Positions 11,221 to 24,112 are shown, counted from the first letter of the stretch. The stretch is DNA of 64,000 nucleotides from Bubalus kerabau (GCF_029407905.1 NC_073642.1:4774001-4838000), one strand, 5' to 3'. Program-made: numbers and translations. Notes: generated by a model from the sequence alone, not told the origin.

Positions 11221-12780
11221 AGACTCAAAGATCAGGAAGTCTGAGGCTTCCGGTTGGTTATCCTCCGGAATCACATACAGATTTTGTGAAAGAGGCTCTC
11301 AGGTGGAAAATAAAACAAGATGAGATGTGGCTCAAAATTGAAACTGGCTTCTCACTTTCACTTCTAACATGTGATCTGGGTTGAAGAGGAAAACTGGAAG
11401 GGAATTTGTTCACTGAACTTTAACATTCAGCCCTAATATCTGAATTTCAAGGCTGGCAGCATCTTTACCCATCATCTGGGTAACCCTTTTGCTTTTATAG
11501 AGGAGGAAACTGAAGCCCAATGCAAAGTTATTCCTTTAGAAATACAATGACTCACTAGAGAACTGGGGATTTCTGCTGCCACCCATTCAAATGCAGTCCT
11601 TGGTTCTAAAAGGCTTGTCTTTGATTCTCTGCCTGTGTGTGTCAGAACTGGCCTGGCCTCACTGGACCCCCACCTTCTAGAGTCTCCCCCCACTCCTTTT
11701 TCTGCCCACTGCTTTGCCTCATATTATCATAGCTTTGTATTACTTTAGATTTTAGCATTCATCTCCCAGGAAAGTGACTTCATTTTAATAAAAATACAAA
11801 AACTCAACCCTGAGACTTTCAGAGTAGCTTCCAAAATGTCACCCAAAAGGGCCTTAGTATTTCCATTGAGAACATTTCAAGTTCTGCCCAGGATAAGCAC
11901 ATTGATAAGAAGAGGAAGGGGTCACACAAATCAGAGAAAACTCAAAGGAAAACCCTACTCAGTTTGCAGAAGAAATCTCTGACACTAATATTATCAAGGT
12001 CACAATATAAATTTATGTGTGCTTTGAATAGGCCTATACATATCATGTACCTTTTCCATGATAAAATAATTTGAGCCTTTGGAATGTTGTATCCTTCTTT
12101 GCTGCAGGCATTTTTTATTATTCTACAGCCTGATAATGATGCAGAAAGCTCAGCTTATCTGTACACTGGTGCCGAACTGAATCTCAGAGACAGAATTTTG
12201 GGTGAAGTAGACAAGGATAGCTTCATTGCTTTGGCAGGCAAAGGGGGGCACAGCAGACTACAATCTACTCTAAGAAATATCGAGTTCTGGCATTCATCAG
12301 CTGTAATTTTGCAAAGAATGAGCTTCTCAGGTTTAATTTAAGCAAGTAATTGTCTCTACACACATGGAGACAGTGCCTGTGCATCAGACACAGAGCTAAA
12401 CACCCCTGGGGCATGGAGTCAGCCAATATGGACACACACCTGGCCTCCAGCCATGGTTGCTGTCCCTGTGACTTTGGGAACCAAGGTTATCACTGCCTCC
12501 CTCTCTCTCTTCCTGCCCATTAGGCAATCCAGCACCCACAACTCCCAAAGCTCAACTGGTTATTTCCAAAGAGAAAAGAAACCGGTATCAAACTACTGTA
12601 TCAGTGTTCCTCCCTGCATTTCTTTTCAGAAACAAACTCTTTATCCACAAGGAACGAGCAGATTCCTTAGGAGCACATCTGTAATCTGGAGACACTTCTT
12701 CTGTTTTTGTTTCCTTCACATGTTCTCTGCGGCCACAGTTCATATGTTCACCATTCTGTTCTAGCTGTTCTCCAACAAGC
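11221..12780. other. Unique intronic sequence
   Basis: No clear repeat. A faint MIR-like phrase (gaggaggaaactgaagccc) at about 11500-11520 is too short to call. Frames at 11472-11693 (minus) and 12084-12341 (plus) show no known domain. Confidence 0.5.
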
Positions 12781-12784
12781 CAAG

Positions 12785-13130
12785 CTTTCATATTTGTTTT
12801 CCTTTACTTATGCAGAGCTCTTGACTGAGAATAATATTCTCCTAGGGAACACTCTGCCCGTCTTTCTGAAATGTCACTTGCTCTTCAATCCTTTCTTTTC
12901 TGCTTGCAAAATGAATCTGGTAACATCAGTGGTTCCCCCTACTCCCTTCTGGGCTATCTCAGCACAGGTAGTATAAAACACATGCAATTAAGTTGGCTGT
13001 AACCTGCCAAATGTCACTAGTAACAGGTAACCTCCTTGAGGACAAATGCCATTCCTTATTCACCCCTGTTCCTTACAGAGCTGTGCCTGGTGCAAATATT
13101 TGACAGAATGTTTCTGTAGAATGAACTGGT
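12785..13130 (+). repeat. Degenerate L2 LINE 3' region
   Basis: L2-like phrases in order: gaacactctgcccgtctttc, aaatgtcacttgctcttcaa, cctccttgaggacaaatgcc, agctgtgcctggtgcaaata, tttctgtagaatgaact. These are strongly diverged from the L2 3' end. Confidence 0.55.
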
Positions 13131-13359
13131 TCTTAGGGAGAGGCACATGGAACACAAGCAAGTAAGTCTAGATTCTTGTAGGAAAATGTTCCAATGGATT
13201 ATATATTTTCCTGGGAAAGTGTAAGTGGCTGTAACTTCAGCTGTCTTCCCAGGTACCATGCAAGACGTTCAAATAAGTTTATGCCTCAAAAGTAAAAGAC
13301 AGCCTTCACTTCACAGCAAGCAATGGGTAATGACGCTTACATGTGAATTATTTCTAATT

Positions 13360-15050
13360 TCTCTATGTTGTGAATAATTTCAGACCGACAACATTGCAAA
13401 AGTAGTACAGACATATTCCCATATAACATCTTCCCCGCTTCCTCTGTTAATATCATACAAGACCAGAGTAAATTGGTCAAAACCAGGAAATCAACAATGG
13501 GATTCTCACTTACAGACCTTACTCACATTTCACCTACAGATCCACTAATGTCCCTTTCTGGGACCAGATCCAAATCAGGATCACACGTTGTATTTTGTTG
13601 TCTTCGCCCCTTAGTCTCTGGAATCTTAAACCCTCTGCCAATCTTTTGTTGCCCATACTCCTTGAGTATTCTGAGGAGTGCTGGCAAGGTATCTTGCAGA
13701 CTATCTACATTTTGGATTTGTCTGATGTGTCCTCATGATTCGGTTTAAGCTCTGTGTCTGGGGTAAGAACATCACAGAAGCAACAAGCTGTCCCTCTCCG
13801 TGCCTCGAATCAGATGTGGGATGTCTGTCTGTGCCAAAGCTGTAAAGGTGACTTCCATCACTTGGTTAAGCTGATGTCTGCAGAGTTTTCTACATGGGAA
13901 ACTCACTATCACTTCCTCTGGTAATTAATACATATCTTATAGGGAGATACTTTGAAACTAGGCAAATACTGTTTCCCATCAAAACTTCACCCACTAATTT
14001 TAGCACACAGAGGTCACTCTTGCCTGAACCAGTTGTTGCTATGATGCCTATTAAATGGTGATTCTCCAAATCCATCTGTACCATGGTGGAGTGCTACCTT
14101 CCTTCCTTATTTGCTTATTTACATTTTTATTCACTGAATTACTTATCTGTACCTGTGTGAACTCATGGATTCCTCCTTCTGTGGGTTACTTTTATTCTCC
14201 AAGTTATATCCAGTCTTATCCTTCTTTCTTGCTCAAATTGTCCCAGACACAGTCATTGGAAGACCCTTCAACTTGGTTCCTATATTTTTTCAATCAAGTC
14301 CCATCACTTTTCAACACTGCCTTACTCTCCAATACAGAAAGATAGTTTAGGCTTGTCTCATTCTTTTCCTGCACCAGCTCTGCAATCAGTTCAAGGAGTA
14401 CTGGTTTTTACTGGAGAGTATTTAAAAAACAAGATTTTTGGAAGTTAGGTGTGGTCATTGCTGCTGAAGTATCACTGTCTCCTGGGCACCAGTGGACAGG
14501 CCTGGGACATCCAAGTCTATGTACACATAACCACTTCCCACTCATCTGTATCCATTCCCATATATCTCTCTCTGTGTATACATATATTTAAAAACCCAAG
14601 GGTTCACAGATGGCAGGGTTCATTCTAGTCGTCTGCATCCTTATTTGTCATTCTACTCTCTGACAATGAGAAATCTGCCTTTCATTATCTACAATATACT
14701 TACTTATTTGTTCAAAATTATAATATACATCATGTCAGAAATTCTAAACCATATACCTGTGAAACACTAAAGTACAGTATTTATACTAACTAAAATACAA
14801 TCTGAGTAGGGTTCTTACTGCCTTAGAGGCTATTGTTAAAATAGTTTTTCAAAGTTACCCAGATTAATTCTTACCCTCCTCAATCACATACCTAAAGATA
14901 AGACTTAAATAGAAAAGAGAGACACTCTTATGAGGGAAAAGCTGAGGGGTGCTCTGTCAAATAGTTTACTGTATCTTGCTTATATCAGATTAGACTAATT
15001 AGTTAGGTTAGTTGTATCAATAAGATCCCAGACCCAAACACCATCAAAAC
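13360..15050 (-). repeat. Old L1M LINE 3'-UTR region
   Basis: Long stretch matching the mammalian L1 3'-UTR in reverse: caaaaccaggaaatcaac, gaccttactcacatttc, caggatcacacgttgtattt, ggatttgtctgatgtgtcct, cttggttaagctgatgtctg, taattaatacatatcttata, gagatactttgaaactaggc, aactcatggattcctccttc, gctcaaattgtcccagacac. Diverged, with no coding potential. The far end is uncertain. Confidence 0.82.
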
Positions 15051-15414
15051 TTAATTCTTCATATGTAATAGCTACACAAGTGGTCCTTTCAACTCATTTG
15101 GGTCCCCAAGTATATGGAGACTCTGTCTCCTTCAACACACAGCTTCCAAGGTGAGTCTGGGCACTGTCTTCATCCAGCATCCAGTTCACAGGGTGTATAT
15201 CAGCCACGGCTGGAAGGGGCTCACTTCCAAGGGACTCGAGCACAAAATCACACCTGACTCCACGAGAGGCTGGGGAATGCAGTTTACTGCAGGTCAGGGA
15301 AAGAAGAGTCCATGGATTTTGTGAGCAGGTTAGTCTTGGCCACGCTGAGCATATTGGCAATGCAAGATACTCGTAAGGGACAGACTAGTTTATATAACCA
15401 AAAATTTCCAAAAA

Positions 15415-15640
15415 GGCCTTTCCAAGTGGTTCAGGAATAAAGAATTTGCCTGCCAATGCAGGAGACATGGATTCAATCCCTGGGTTAGGAAGATACCCTG
15501 GAGGAGGAAATGGCAAACCACTCCAGTATGCTTGCCTAGGAAATCCCATGGACAGAAGAGCCTGGCAGGGCTACAGCCCACGGGGTTGCAAAGAGTTGGA
15601 CACAACTTAGTAACTAAACAACAATAACAACAACAACACA
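15415..15640 (+). repeat. Bov-tA SINE
   Basis: tRNA-derived head (ggcctttccaagtggttcag; gattcaatccctggg), then the A-unit (ccactccagtatgcttgcc... gggttgcaaagagttggacac) and a CAA-rich tail. Confidence 0.92.
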
Positions 15641-15650
15641 GTAATCTAGA

Positions 15651-15996
15651 AGTTCAGTTCAGTCGCTCAGTCATGTCCAACTCTTTGCGACCCCATGGAC
15701 TGCAGCACACCAGGCCTCCTGGTCCATCACCAACTCCCAGAGTTTACTCAAATTCACATCTACTGAGTCTGTGATGCCATCCAACCATCTCATCCTCTGT
15801 CCTCCCCTTCTCCTCCTGCCCTCAATCTTCCCCAGCATCAGGGTCTTTTCAAATGAGTCAACTCTTCACATGAGGTGGCCAAAGAATTGGAGTTTCAGCT
15901 TCAGCATCAGTCCTTCCAATGAACACCCAGGACTCATCTCCTGTAGGATGGACTGGCTGGATCTCCTTGCAGTCCAAGGGACTCTAGAAGAGTCAC
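15651..15996 (-). repeat. BovB 3' fragment
   Basis: Reverse-strand BovB from its ttcagttcagt terminus through the conserved ggtggccaaagaattggag and ctccttgcagtccaagggac blocks, truncated at about 15996. Confidence 0.93.
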
Positions 15997-16465
15997 CATT
16001 AATTAATTTCAGATCTCACCACACCAGTGCTTTAGGACTGTTTCTGATCTTTCAAATTTAAAGAACTCTGTTTCCATCTGTGTGCCACTTTTCAGAATAT
16101 CTCTGACCCTTCCTAGATATATGAGCCCATATCACACCGGCAGGTGACTTCATTTTAGCCCCTTATATAGACCAGGTTTTGTGTCAAGCAATTTAAACAC
16201 ATCTGGTTTTATAAATTTGCTCATATGACACTGAAATGTGCAGTGAAAATGTAGCTTTCTGCGTGATTAGCCTCAAGAAGGTTCACACTTTGGGTATAGC
16301 TAACACTGAGAATACATGAGTAAAACAAATCTGATTTAATAATTTACCTCTAAAATACATATTTATACTTTTTTTTTTAATCTATTCTAGTCTTTTGGAT
16401 CTGACCTGCTTTTCCAGATCCTCTCCAAGATGGCATCTGGTGGCTTAGCAGTAGAGGACTAAGGC
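15997..16465. other. Unique intronic sequence
   Basis: AT-rich, ending in a T run near 16370-16378. No repeat recognised. Confidence 0.5.
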
Positions 16466-16650
16466 CAGTGATGGGACAGCATGAGGTCCCTGCCTTCTCA
16501 GTGGAGTGGGAGGCAGTGATGGGACAGCATGGGGTTCCTGTCTCCCCAGTGGGGTGGGGGGATAGTGATGGGAAAGCATGGGAAGTTCCTGCCTTCTCAG
16601 TGTGGGGGGCAGACATGGGACAGTACTGGGTCTCTGCCTTCTCTGTGGCC
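16466..16650. repeat. Minisatellite, ~48-bp unit, about 3.9 copies
   Basis: Units begin near 16466, 16514, 16563 and 16610 (spacings 48, 49, 47). Each carries gtgatgggacagcatgggg or a variant, then ctgccttctcagtg and a G-rich end. Copies differ at roughly one base in six to ten. Confidence 0.85.
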
Positions 16651-17246
16651 CCAGCCGCAACGTGTTCAGAACACTCTACTCCTCAGTCTAGAGACTGCAG
16701 AGCATAATTTCCTACAACTGGCCTTCAGAAGTGACAAGCAGACAAGAAGTCTGGAGCTCCCAGTCTCACAGTCCTGCCCACCATCCCTGTCGAGAGGGCC
16801 CTCCTCCCCACTGTCATCCTGAGGGCACACAGACCCAGGGAGACCAGAGAACAGGACAGCACACCCTCGACCATCACCTTGCTCTATCCTCCCAAGCCCC
16901 ACTGGACAAAGGCACCAAGCTAATGTCCAGGGCTCTTAAAGTCCTGAAGCTGTTGTGCATGACTCCTGCAGAAAAAGCATCAGGGCAGAAGAAGGCGGTT
17001 TCTAAAGCCTTCAGTGACATGCCCCAAAGTGCCCTGTGCATAAGTGGGATACTTCCCCCTTTCTCAATATCTCCTTTCTCCCCACAACCCCTTGGGCCAA
17101 AAACAGGTCTGTTTCTGCTTTTTTTCCTCAAGCAAAAGTTTTACCCTCTCCATCTTTCATTTACATTTTCCTGGCTGTATGACATAGCAAAAATTACTCA
17201 ACCCAATTGCACCTCTATCTCCTCATCAATAAAATAAGAGTTAATA
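16651..17246. other. Unique intronic sequence
   Basis: GC-moderate sequence with a weak plus-strand frame (16731-17237) that has no recognisable family. No repeat is seen. Confidence 0.5.
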
Positions 17247-18181
17247 CCAAAAAAAAAAAAAAAAAAAAAAAAAAAAACAAAGCGAAAAATGGGCAGAGGA
17301 CCTAAACAGATATTTCTCCAACTGGCACTTGAAAAGATGTTCAACATCTGTAAATATTAGAGAAACACAAGTCAAAACTACAATGAGTCACCACCACACA
17401 CTGGTCAGAATGGCCATTATTAAGATGTCTACAAATAACAAACACTGGAGAGGATATGGAGAGAAAGAAACCTTCTTACATTATTGGCGGGAATGTAAAT
17501 TGGTGTAACCACTACGAAAAACAGTATGGAGTTTCCTCAAAAAACTAAAAATAGAACTACGATATGATCCAGCAATTCCACTCTTGGGCACATATCCAGA
17601 AAAAGTCTGTTAATTCAAAAAGATACAAGTATACCTATGTTCATAGCAGCACTATTCACAATAGCCAAGATATGGAAGCAACCTAAGCGTTCACAGACAG
17701 ATGAAGATGCGGTATGTATGTGCAATGGAATACTACTCGGCCATGAAAAAGAGTGAAATAATGCCATCTGAAGCAACATGGATTGACCTAGAAACCAACA
17801 TACCAAGTGAAGTAAGTCAGGTAGAGAAAGACAAACACCATATGATACCATTTATATGTGGAATCTAAAATACGACACAACAAAACTTAACTATGAAACA
17901 GTCTCACAGACTTAGGAAACAGGCTTGTGGTTGCCAGGGGCTGGGGATGGCGGAGAAGGGAGGGTTGGGAGTCTGGGGTAGCAGATGCAAACTATTATAC
18001 AGAGAATGGATAAACAACAAGGTCTTACTGTACAGCACAGGGAACTGCATTCACCATCCCGTGATTAAACATAATGGAAAAGAATATGAAAAGAATGTAT
18101 GCATGACTGAACCACTTTGCTATACAGCAGAAATTAACATTGTAAATCAACTATATTTGAATAAAATAAAAGTCTTAAAGG
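17247..18181 (+). repeat. L1 LINE (ruminant-type) 3' end with internal A run
   Basis: After an A run (about 17250-17277) follow the L1 ORF2 end (aatgggcagaggacctaaac; ggagaggatatggagagaaa; gatccagcaattccactctt; gcaatggaatactactcggc) and the ruminant L1 3'-UTR (cttgtggttgccaggggctg; actttgctatacagcag; aacattgtaaatcaacta), ending aataaaataaaagtc. GTTAATA flanks at 17240-17246 and 18182-18188 suggest a short duplication. Frames are broken. Confidence 0.85.
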
Positions 18182-18188
18182 GTTAATA

Positions 18189-19190
18189 TTAATATATTTT
18201 CCTCAAATGACCTTTGTAAGCAACAAATGAATTCACACATGTACCCCTCTTAAAAAAGAAACTGGCAAATAACTCTTGTCAAAACAATCATATATAAAAT
18301 TTGGGTTCAACATTTAGTCATACTGGCATCATCCTTTTAGCTATTACTTTAATTTCAACAACACTAATATGAATGATGCAACCTCTCTTTTTAAACTTTT
18401 TAACCAATCAATAATACTATTTTCATCCATAAGTTATGTTTGTGATCAACACTGATTTCATGATTCTGCTTGTTTCAAAAATGTAGTTATTTGCAGGAAA
18501 TATGTGACCTATTAAATAAAAAATGAAGGCAATCATCAAACAATAATAAATCAAAAGGTAAATAACAGAAAACAAACCAGTAGACACATACAAATAAGCA
18601 CTACTTACTACAGCAAGCCTTTCATTTCAACTCAAGTTTTCAAGACTTCTTCCCACCAGTTAAAGAATGATTTTTCACTATATACAACTCTCACCAGAAC
18701 AATACTGTTGTTGAATTCTCAACTTGAATAAAACCCCTTTTAGCTTTGCTAAACTTCCCTCTGGAGTTTAGACAGGGGCATATTTTAAACTCATTGGTTC
18801 CTTCTGGGGACACACATGGGAAACAGGGTAGACAAAAGCCACATGTGCATTCAAAGAACATGCAGGCCAGGCCAGCATGAGGACTGTTTCTACACCTACC
18901 TATGAAACAACTAAGAAAGGAGAACAGAGCTCATAATATCACATCATTTTTCTCCCTATATTGATATTCTTGACAATCTGTATTTCAATACCTGCATGAA
19001 ACATTGCATACAATAATACAAACTCCAAAGAGTTGATGTGAAAATTCAGTAAACAAACAAACACAGAAGACACGAGCAGGAGAGCTGTGAGCAGGGGAAT
19101 AAGTCAGTATACCATTTAGGGCTGTTCTTACAGAGATGCACCTTAAGGGGCTAGAATGGGTAATTAATAACATTCATGTGTCGGGAAGGA
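18189..19190. other. Unique AT-rich intronic sequence
   Basis: No repeat family or gene recognised. Confidence 0.5.
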
Positions 19191-19623
19191 GGTCAACAGT
19201 AGTCATCTGTGGATGTGAGAGTTGGACTATAAAGAAAGCTGAGCACCAAAGAAATGATGCTTTTAAACTGTGGTGTTGGAGAAGATTCTTGAGAGTCCCT
19301 TGGACTGCAAGCAGATCCAACCAGCCCATCTTAAAAGAGAACAGTCCTGGGTGTTCATTGGAAGCACTGATGCTGAAGCTGAAACTCCAATACTTTGGCC
19401 ACCTGATGTGAAGAACCAACTCATTTGAAAAGACCCTGATGCTGGGAAAGACTGAAGGCAGGAGAAGAAGGGGACAACAGAGGATGAGATGGTTAGATGG
19501 CATCACAGACTCAGTAGACATGAATTTGAGTAAACTCTGGGAGTTGGTGATGGACCAGGAGGCCTGGAGTGCTGCAGTCCATGGGGTCGCAAAGAGTCAG
19601 ACACAACTGAACTGAACTGAAGT
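19191..19623 (+). repeat. BovB 3' fragment
   Basis: 5'-truncated BovB beginning in the 'cagtagtcat' block and ending ctgaactgaactgaag. A GAAGGA pair (19185-19190, 19624-19629) may be the target duplication. Confidence 0.92.
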
Positions 19624-20774
19624 GAAGGAAATATTAACTTCTGATAGATTCATCAGTAGATAGTCAGATATAATTATTCACTAACACAAAAGCGTCCATC
19701 ATGTTTGAAAACCCTTCAAAATAGAAGCTACTTACATAAGTCAGTATCCTTAGCGGAATCACAGAAAATTATTTCTTTATGAGTATGAAGCATCAGGGAA
19801 ATACACTATCCAACCACATGATAAAATTGTAAGGCAGCTCTTGTACTTTGTTTTAAAGTAAGGTATAATGGAATTTCCTTTACCAACAGTTTATTGGGAA
19901 GGAAAATAATAAAACATGACAGGAACTGCTATGTGGAGGACTATTCCCTCTAAAATTGTTAGTTACACATTTCTACCCGGCATCTTTCACCCAGAGCGTG
20001 ATGAAGGCACCCTGCCATTTTCACTCTGTCTCCGGGAGGCGGGCCGATTCCTCCAGGGAAAGGCCTTCAGCTGAGGGTGGTGGGTCAGGAGCACAGCGCA
20101 GCTTTGAGACCAAAAGTGAAGGAATTAACCAGTTAGCGTGTACTTCCAGTCGGACATCACATGACGGGCGCTCCTGCGAGGATGGCAGGTAGCAGGTACT
20201 CAGCGAATACTGACCAAAGGACCAGACAACACGATGACAACAGGCCTCAGCCTGCAGGGACGAAGGGCCTGGGGACGCTGAGTGCCTGGGACACCCCCCA
20301 CACAGACATGCTCACCGATGTTCGCCAGGTCAGGTCTGGAGAGAGTGCATCTTCCAGGAAGGAAAACAACCGGCAATATGCCCCCATTTCCCTTCGGGTC
20401 TGACCCTCTTGATTTCCTCACTTAGCCTCCTGTGTGACCATCAGGCCTGCCGAAGCTGTCACTGCCTTCTGATGCGCTAGGTCACGCTCATGTGCTGACT
20501 CCCAGAGCAGCAGAGAAACCCTGAACGTTTATCTCCATTAACACGGCTGAGGCCACGGGCATTGCTTCCTTGTAGAACGCTTGACTGTAAAAATAATCCA
20601 TGTCTGTGTGATTTCCACTGTCCACTTCAAAAGACTGGGCCTGGAATGCAGTGGCGACACAACAGTCTAGGGGAAGAAGGCGCCACGCAAAACACACTGG
20701 ATATGGAAAATATGAGCAGAGCAAGATTGGTCATTCCATGTTTTCAAATAGAAATACATTTCATTTCTTTGCCT
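19624..20774. other. Unique intronic sequence with a GC/CpG-richer block
   Basis: 20020-20420 is noticeably GC-rich with scattered CpG compared with its AT-rich surroundings. Frames there lack any known domain. The rest is featureless. Confidence 0.5.
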
Positions 20775-21195
20775 CAGTTCAGTTCAGTTCAGTTTTTCAG
20801 CCATGTCCGACTCTTTGCGACCCCATGGACTGCAGTACACCAGGCTTCCCTGTCCATCACCAATTCCCGGAGTTTACTCCAACTCATGTCCATCAAGTCA
20901 GTGATGCCATCCAACCATCTCAACTTCTGTCGTCCCCTTCTCCTCCCACCTTCAGTCTTTCCCAGCATCAGGGTCTTTTCCAGTGAGTCAGTTCTTTGCA
21001 TCAGGTGCCCAAAGTATTGGAGCTTCAGCTTCAGCATCAGTCCTTCCAATGAATATTCAGGACTGATTTCCTTTAGGATGGAGTGGTTGGATCTCCTTGC
21101 TGTCCATGGGACTCTGAAGAGTCTTCTCCAACACCACAGTTCAAAAGCATCAATTCTTTGGCATTCAGCTTTCTTCATAGTTTTTTTGGCTTTAT
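20775..21195 (-). repeat. BovB 3' fragment
   Basis: Starts with four ttcag units (BovB terminus in reverse) and runs to the 'gctttcttcatag' block. Flanked by atttctttgcct (20763-20774) and atttctttggct (21196-21207), an 11/12 duplication. About 15 bases of T-rich extra sequence lie at its 5' end. Confidence 0.92.
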
Positions 21196-21464
21196 ATTTC
21201 TTTGGCTAGATCAATGTAAATATTTTCATCAAGATACAAATTGAAAACAGATGAATTCTGTAAGCCAGCAGGAAGAGATTATTTTGGTCAGTTCTCATAT
21301 ACTCGCTAACATCAATACTTTGATTTACTTCAGAATGTAGACAGATAGTCTCCTAAAAGTGGGATTATTCTGTTCAAACAATTTCATATTCCAGTTTTTA
21401 CTTGATATTATACAAACACTATCCCATGAGGACATGGTTTTTTAAAACATTTATTTTTACTACT

Positions 21465-21676
21465 GGGCTTCCCTGGTGGCTCAGGGGTAAAGAAGCCACG
21501 TGTGAATGCAAGAGACGCAGGTTCGAACCCTGAGATGGGAAGGTCTCCTGGAGAAGCAAATGGCAGCCCACTCCAGTATTTTGCCTGGAAAATTCAATGG
21601 ACAGGGGAGCCTGGTGGGCTACAGTCCCTGGGGTCACAAAAGAGTCAGACACAACTTAGTAACTTAACAACAACAA
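21465..21676 (+). repeat. Bov-tA SINE
   Basis: Complete tRNA-like head (gggcttccctggtggctcag; gttcgaaccctga box B), A-unit and CAA-rich tail, abutting the 5' end of a BovB fragment. Confidence 0.93.
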
Positions 21677-23795
21677 TTTTTATTATACAGTGGAAGTGAC
21701 AAATAGATTCAAGGGATTAGATCTTACAGACAGAATGCCTGAAGAACTATGAACAGAGGTTCATAAATCATAAGGAGGCAGTGATTAAAACCCTCCACAA
21801 GAAGAAGAAATGCAAAAAGGCAAAATGGTTGTCTGAGGAGGTCTTATGAATAGCTGAGAAAAGAAGAGAAGTGAAAGGCAAAGGAGAAAAGGAAAGATAT
21901 ATCCATCTGAATACAGCATTCCAAAGACTAATAAGGAGAGGTAAGATAGCCTTCCTCAGTGTTCAATGAAAAGAAATAGAGGAAATCAATAGAATGGAAG
22001 AGACTAGAGATCTCATCAAAACAATTAGAGATACCAAAGGAATATTTCATGCAAAGATGGGCTCAGTAAAGTACAGAAACAGTATGTACCCAACAGAAGC
22101 AGAAGATGTTAAGAAGAGGAACCAAGAATACACAGAACTATACAAAGAAGATCTTAATGACCCAGATAACCACGATGGTGTGATCACTCACCTTTAGCCA
22201 GACATCCTAGAATGCAAAGTCAAGTGGGCCTTAAGAAGCATCACTATGAACAAAGCCAATGGAGCTGATGGAATTCCAGCTGAGCTATTTTAAATCCTCA
22301 AAGATGATGCTATTAAAGTGCTGCACTCAAATATGGAAAACTTACAAGTGACCACAGGACTAGAAAAGGTCAGTTTTCATTCCAATCTCAAAGAAAGGCA
22401 ATGCTAAAGAATGTTCAAATTATTGCATAATTGCACTCATCTCACACACTAGCAAAGTAATGCTCAAAATTCTCCAAGTGAGGCTTCAGCAGTACATAAA
22501 CCAAGAACTTCCAGATGTTCAAGCTGGATTTAGAAAAGGCAGAGGAACCAGAGATCAAATTGCCAACATCCATTGGATCGAAAAGCAAGAGAGTTCCAGA
22601 AAAACAACTGCTTCATTGACTACACTAAAGCCTTTGACTGCGTGGATCACAACTAACTGTGGAAAATTCTTCAAGAGATGGCAAACCCAGACCACCTTAC
22701 CTGCCTCCTGAGAAATCTGTATGCAGGTCAAGAAGTAACAGTTAGAACCTGACATGGAAACATGGGCTGGTTCCAAACTGGGAAAGGAGTACATCAAAGG
22801 TGTATACTGTTGCCCTGGTTATTTAACTTATATGCAGAGTATATCATGCAAAATGCTGTGCTGGCTGAATCACAAGCGGGAATCAAGATTACTAGGAGAA
22901 ATATCAATAACCTCAGATATGCAGATGACACCACACTCATAGCTGAAAATGAAGAGGAACTGAGGAGCCTCTTGATGAAAGTGAAAGAGGAGAGTGAAAA
23001 AGCTGGTTTAAAGCTCAACATTCAAATACTAAGATCATGGCATCTGGTCCCATCACTTCATGGCAAATAGATGGGGAAACAATGGAAACAGGGAGAGACT
23101 TAATTTTCTTGGGCTCCAAAATTACTGCAGATGGTGGCTGCAGCCATGAAATTAAAAGATGCTTGCTCCTTGGAAGAAAAGCTATGACCAATCTAAACAG
23201 CATATTAAAAAGCAGAGATATTACTTTGCCAACAAAGGTCATCTAGTCAAAGCTTTTATTTCAGTAGTCATGTATGGATGAGAGAGAAAGAAATGGCAAC
23301 CCACTCCAGTATTCTTGCCTAGAGAATCCCATGGGGTCACAAAGAGTCAGACACAACTGAGTGACTAAACTACAGCAACATGGACGTGAGAGTTGGATCA
23401 TAAAGAAAGCTGGGCCCCCAAAGAATTGATGCTTTTGAACTGTGGTATTAGAGAGACTTTGGAGAATCCCTTGGACAGCAGGGAGACCAAACCAGTCAAG
23501 CCTAAAGGAAATCAGTCCTGAATGTTCACTGGAAGGACTGATGCTGAAGCTGAACCTCCAATACTTTGACCACCTGATGCGAAGAACTGACTCATTGGAA
23601 AAGACCCTGATGCTGGGAAAGACTGAAAGCACGAGGAGAAGGGGATGACAGAGGATGAGATCGTTGGATGGCATCACCGACTTGATGGACATGAGTTTGA
23701 GCAAGCTCCAGGAGTTGGTAATGGACAGGGAAGCCTGGTGTGCTGCAGCCCATGGGGTCACAAAGAGTTGGACACAACTGAGTGACTAAACTGAA
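21677..23795 (+). repeat. BovB LINE, 5'-truncated, about 2.1 kb
   Basis: Begins at the 'tacagtggaagtgacaaatag' point of the element and proceeds through the RT region (LPDVQAGFRKGRGTRDQIAN at about 22508-22567) and a YADD-type RT motif (RYADDTTLIAENEEELRSLL, 22915-22974) to the actgaa terminus. Stops and frameshifts abound. A shortened SINE interrupts it near 23286-23379. Confidence 0.93.
23286..23379 (+). repeat. Short internally deleted Bov-tA fragment inside BovB
   Basis: aaatggcaacccactccag through gagtgactaaactacagcaa, lacking the middle of the A-unit. Host BovB text (atggatg..gagag / atggacgtgagag) flanks it in imperfect duplicate. Confidence 0.8.
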
Positions 23796-23836
23796 TGTTC
23801 TACTATTTCAAATTTGTACCAACATTTATTTACACA

Positions 23837-24049
23837 GCTTTCCTAATGGCTCAGACAGTAAAGCATCTGCCTGCAATGCGGGAGACCTGGGTTAGATCCC
23901 TGGGTTGGGAAGAACCCCTGGAGAAGGAAATGGCAACCTACTCCAGTACTCTTGCCTGGAAAATCCCATGGATGGAGGAACCTGGTAGGCTACAGCCCAT
24001 TGGGTCAAAAAGAGTCAGACACAACTGAGTGATTTCAATTTTCAATTTG
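23837..24049 (+). repeat. Bov-tA SINE
   Basis: Complete head and A-unit. Exact 9-bp duplication ATTTACACA at 23828-23836 and 24050-24058. Confidence 0.94.
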
Positions 24050-24060
24050 ATTTACACATT

Positions 24061-24112
24061 GATCATTGAACACTGAGTTCATTTTTGATCATTGAACACT
24101 GAGTTCATTTTT
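24061..24112. repeat. Exact tandem duplication of 26 bp
   Basis: The 26-base unit starting gatcattgaacactgagttc at 24061 is repeated without change at 24087-24112. Confidence 0.95.

Noticed and set aside
15415..15500. tRNA gene candidates in the tRNA-like heads of Bov-tA elements
   Set aside because: Box A/box B remnants are part of SINEs; no cloverleaf with intact acceptor and anticodon arms is present.
17247..17280. A27 run as a tail of a separate processed pseudogene
   Set aside because: No transcript-like sequence precedes it. L1 text starts directly after it, and the putative duplication lies before the A run, so it is better read as part of the L1 insertion.
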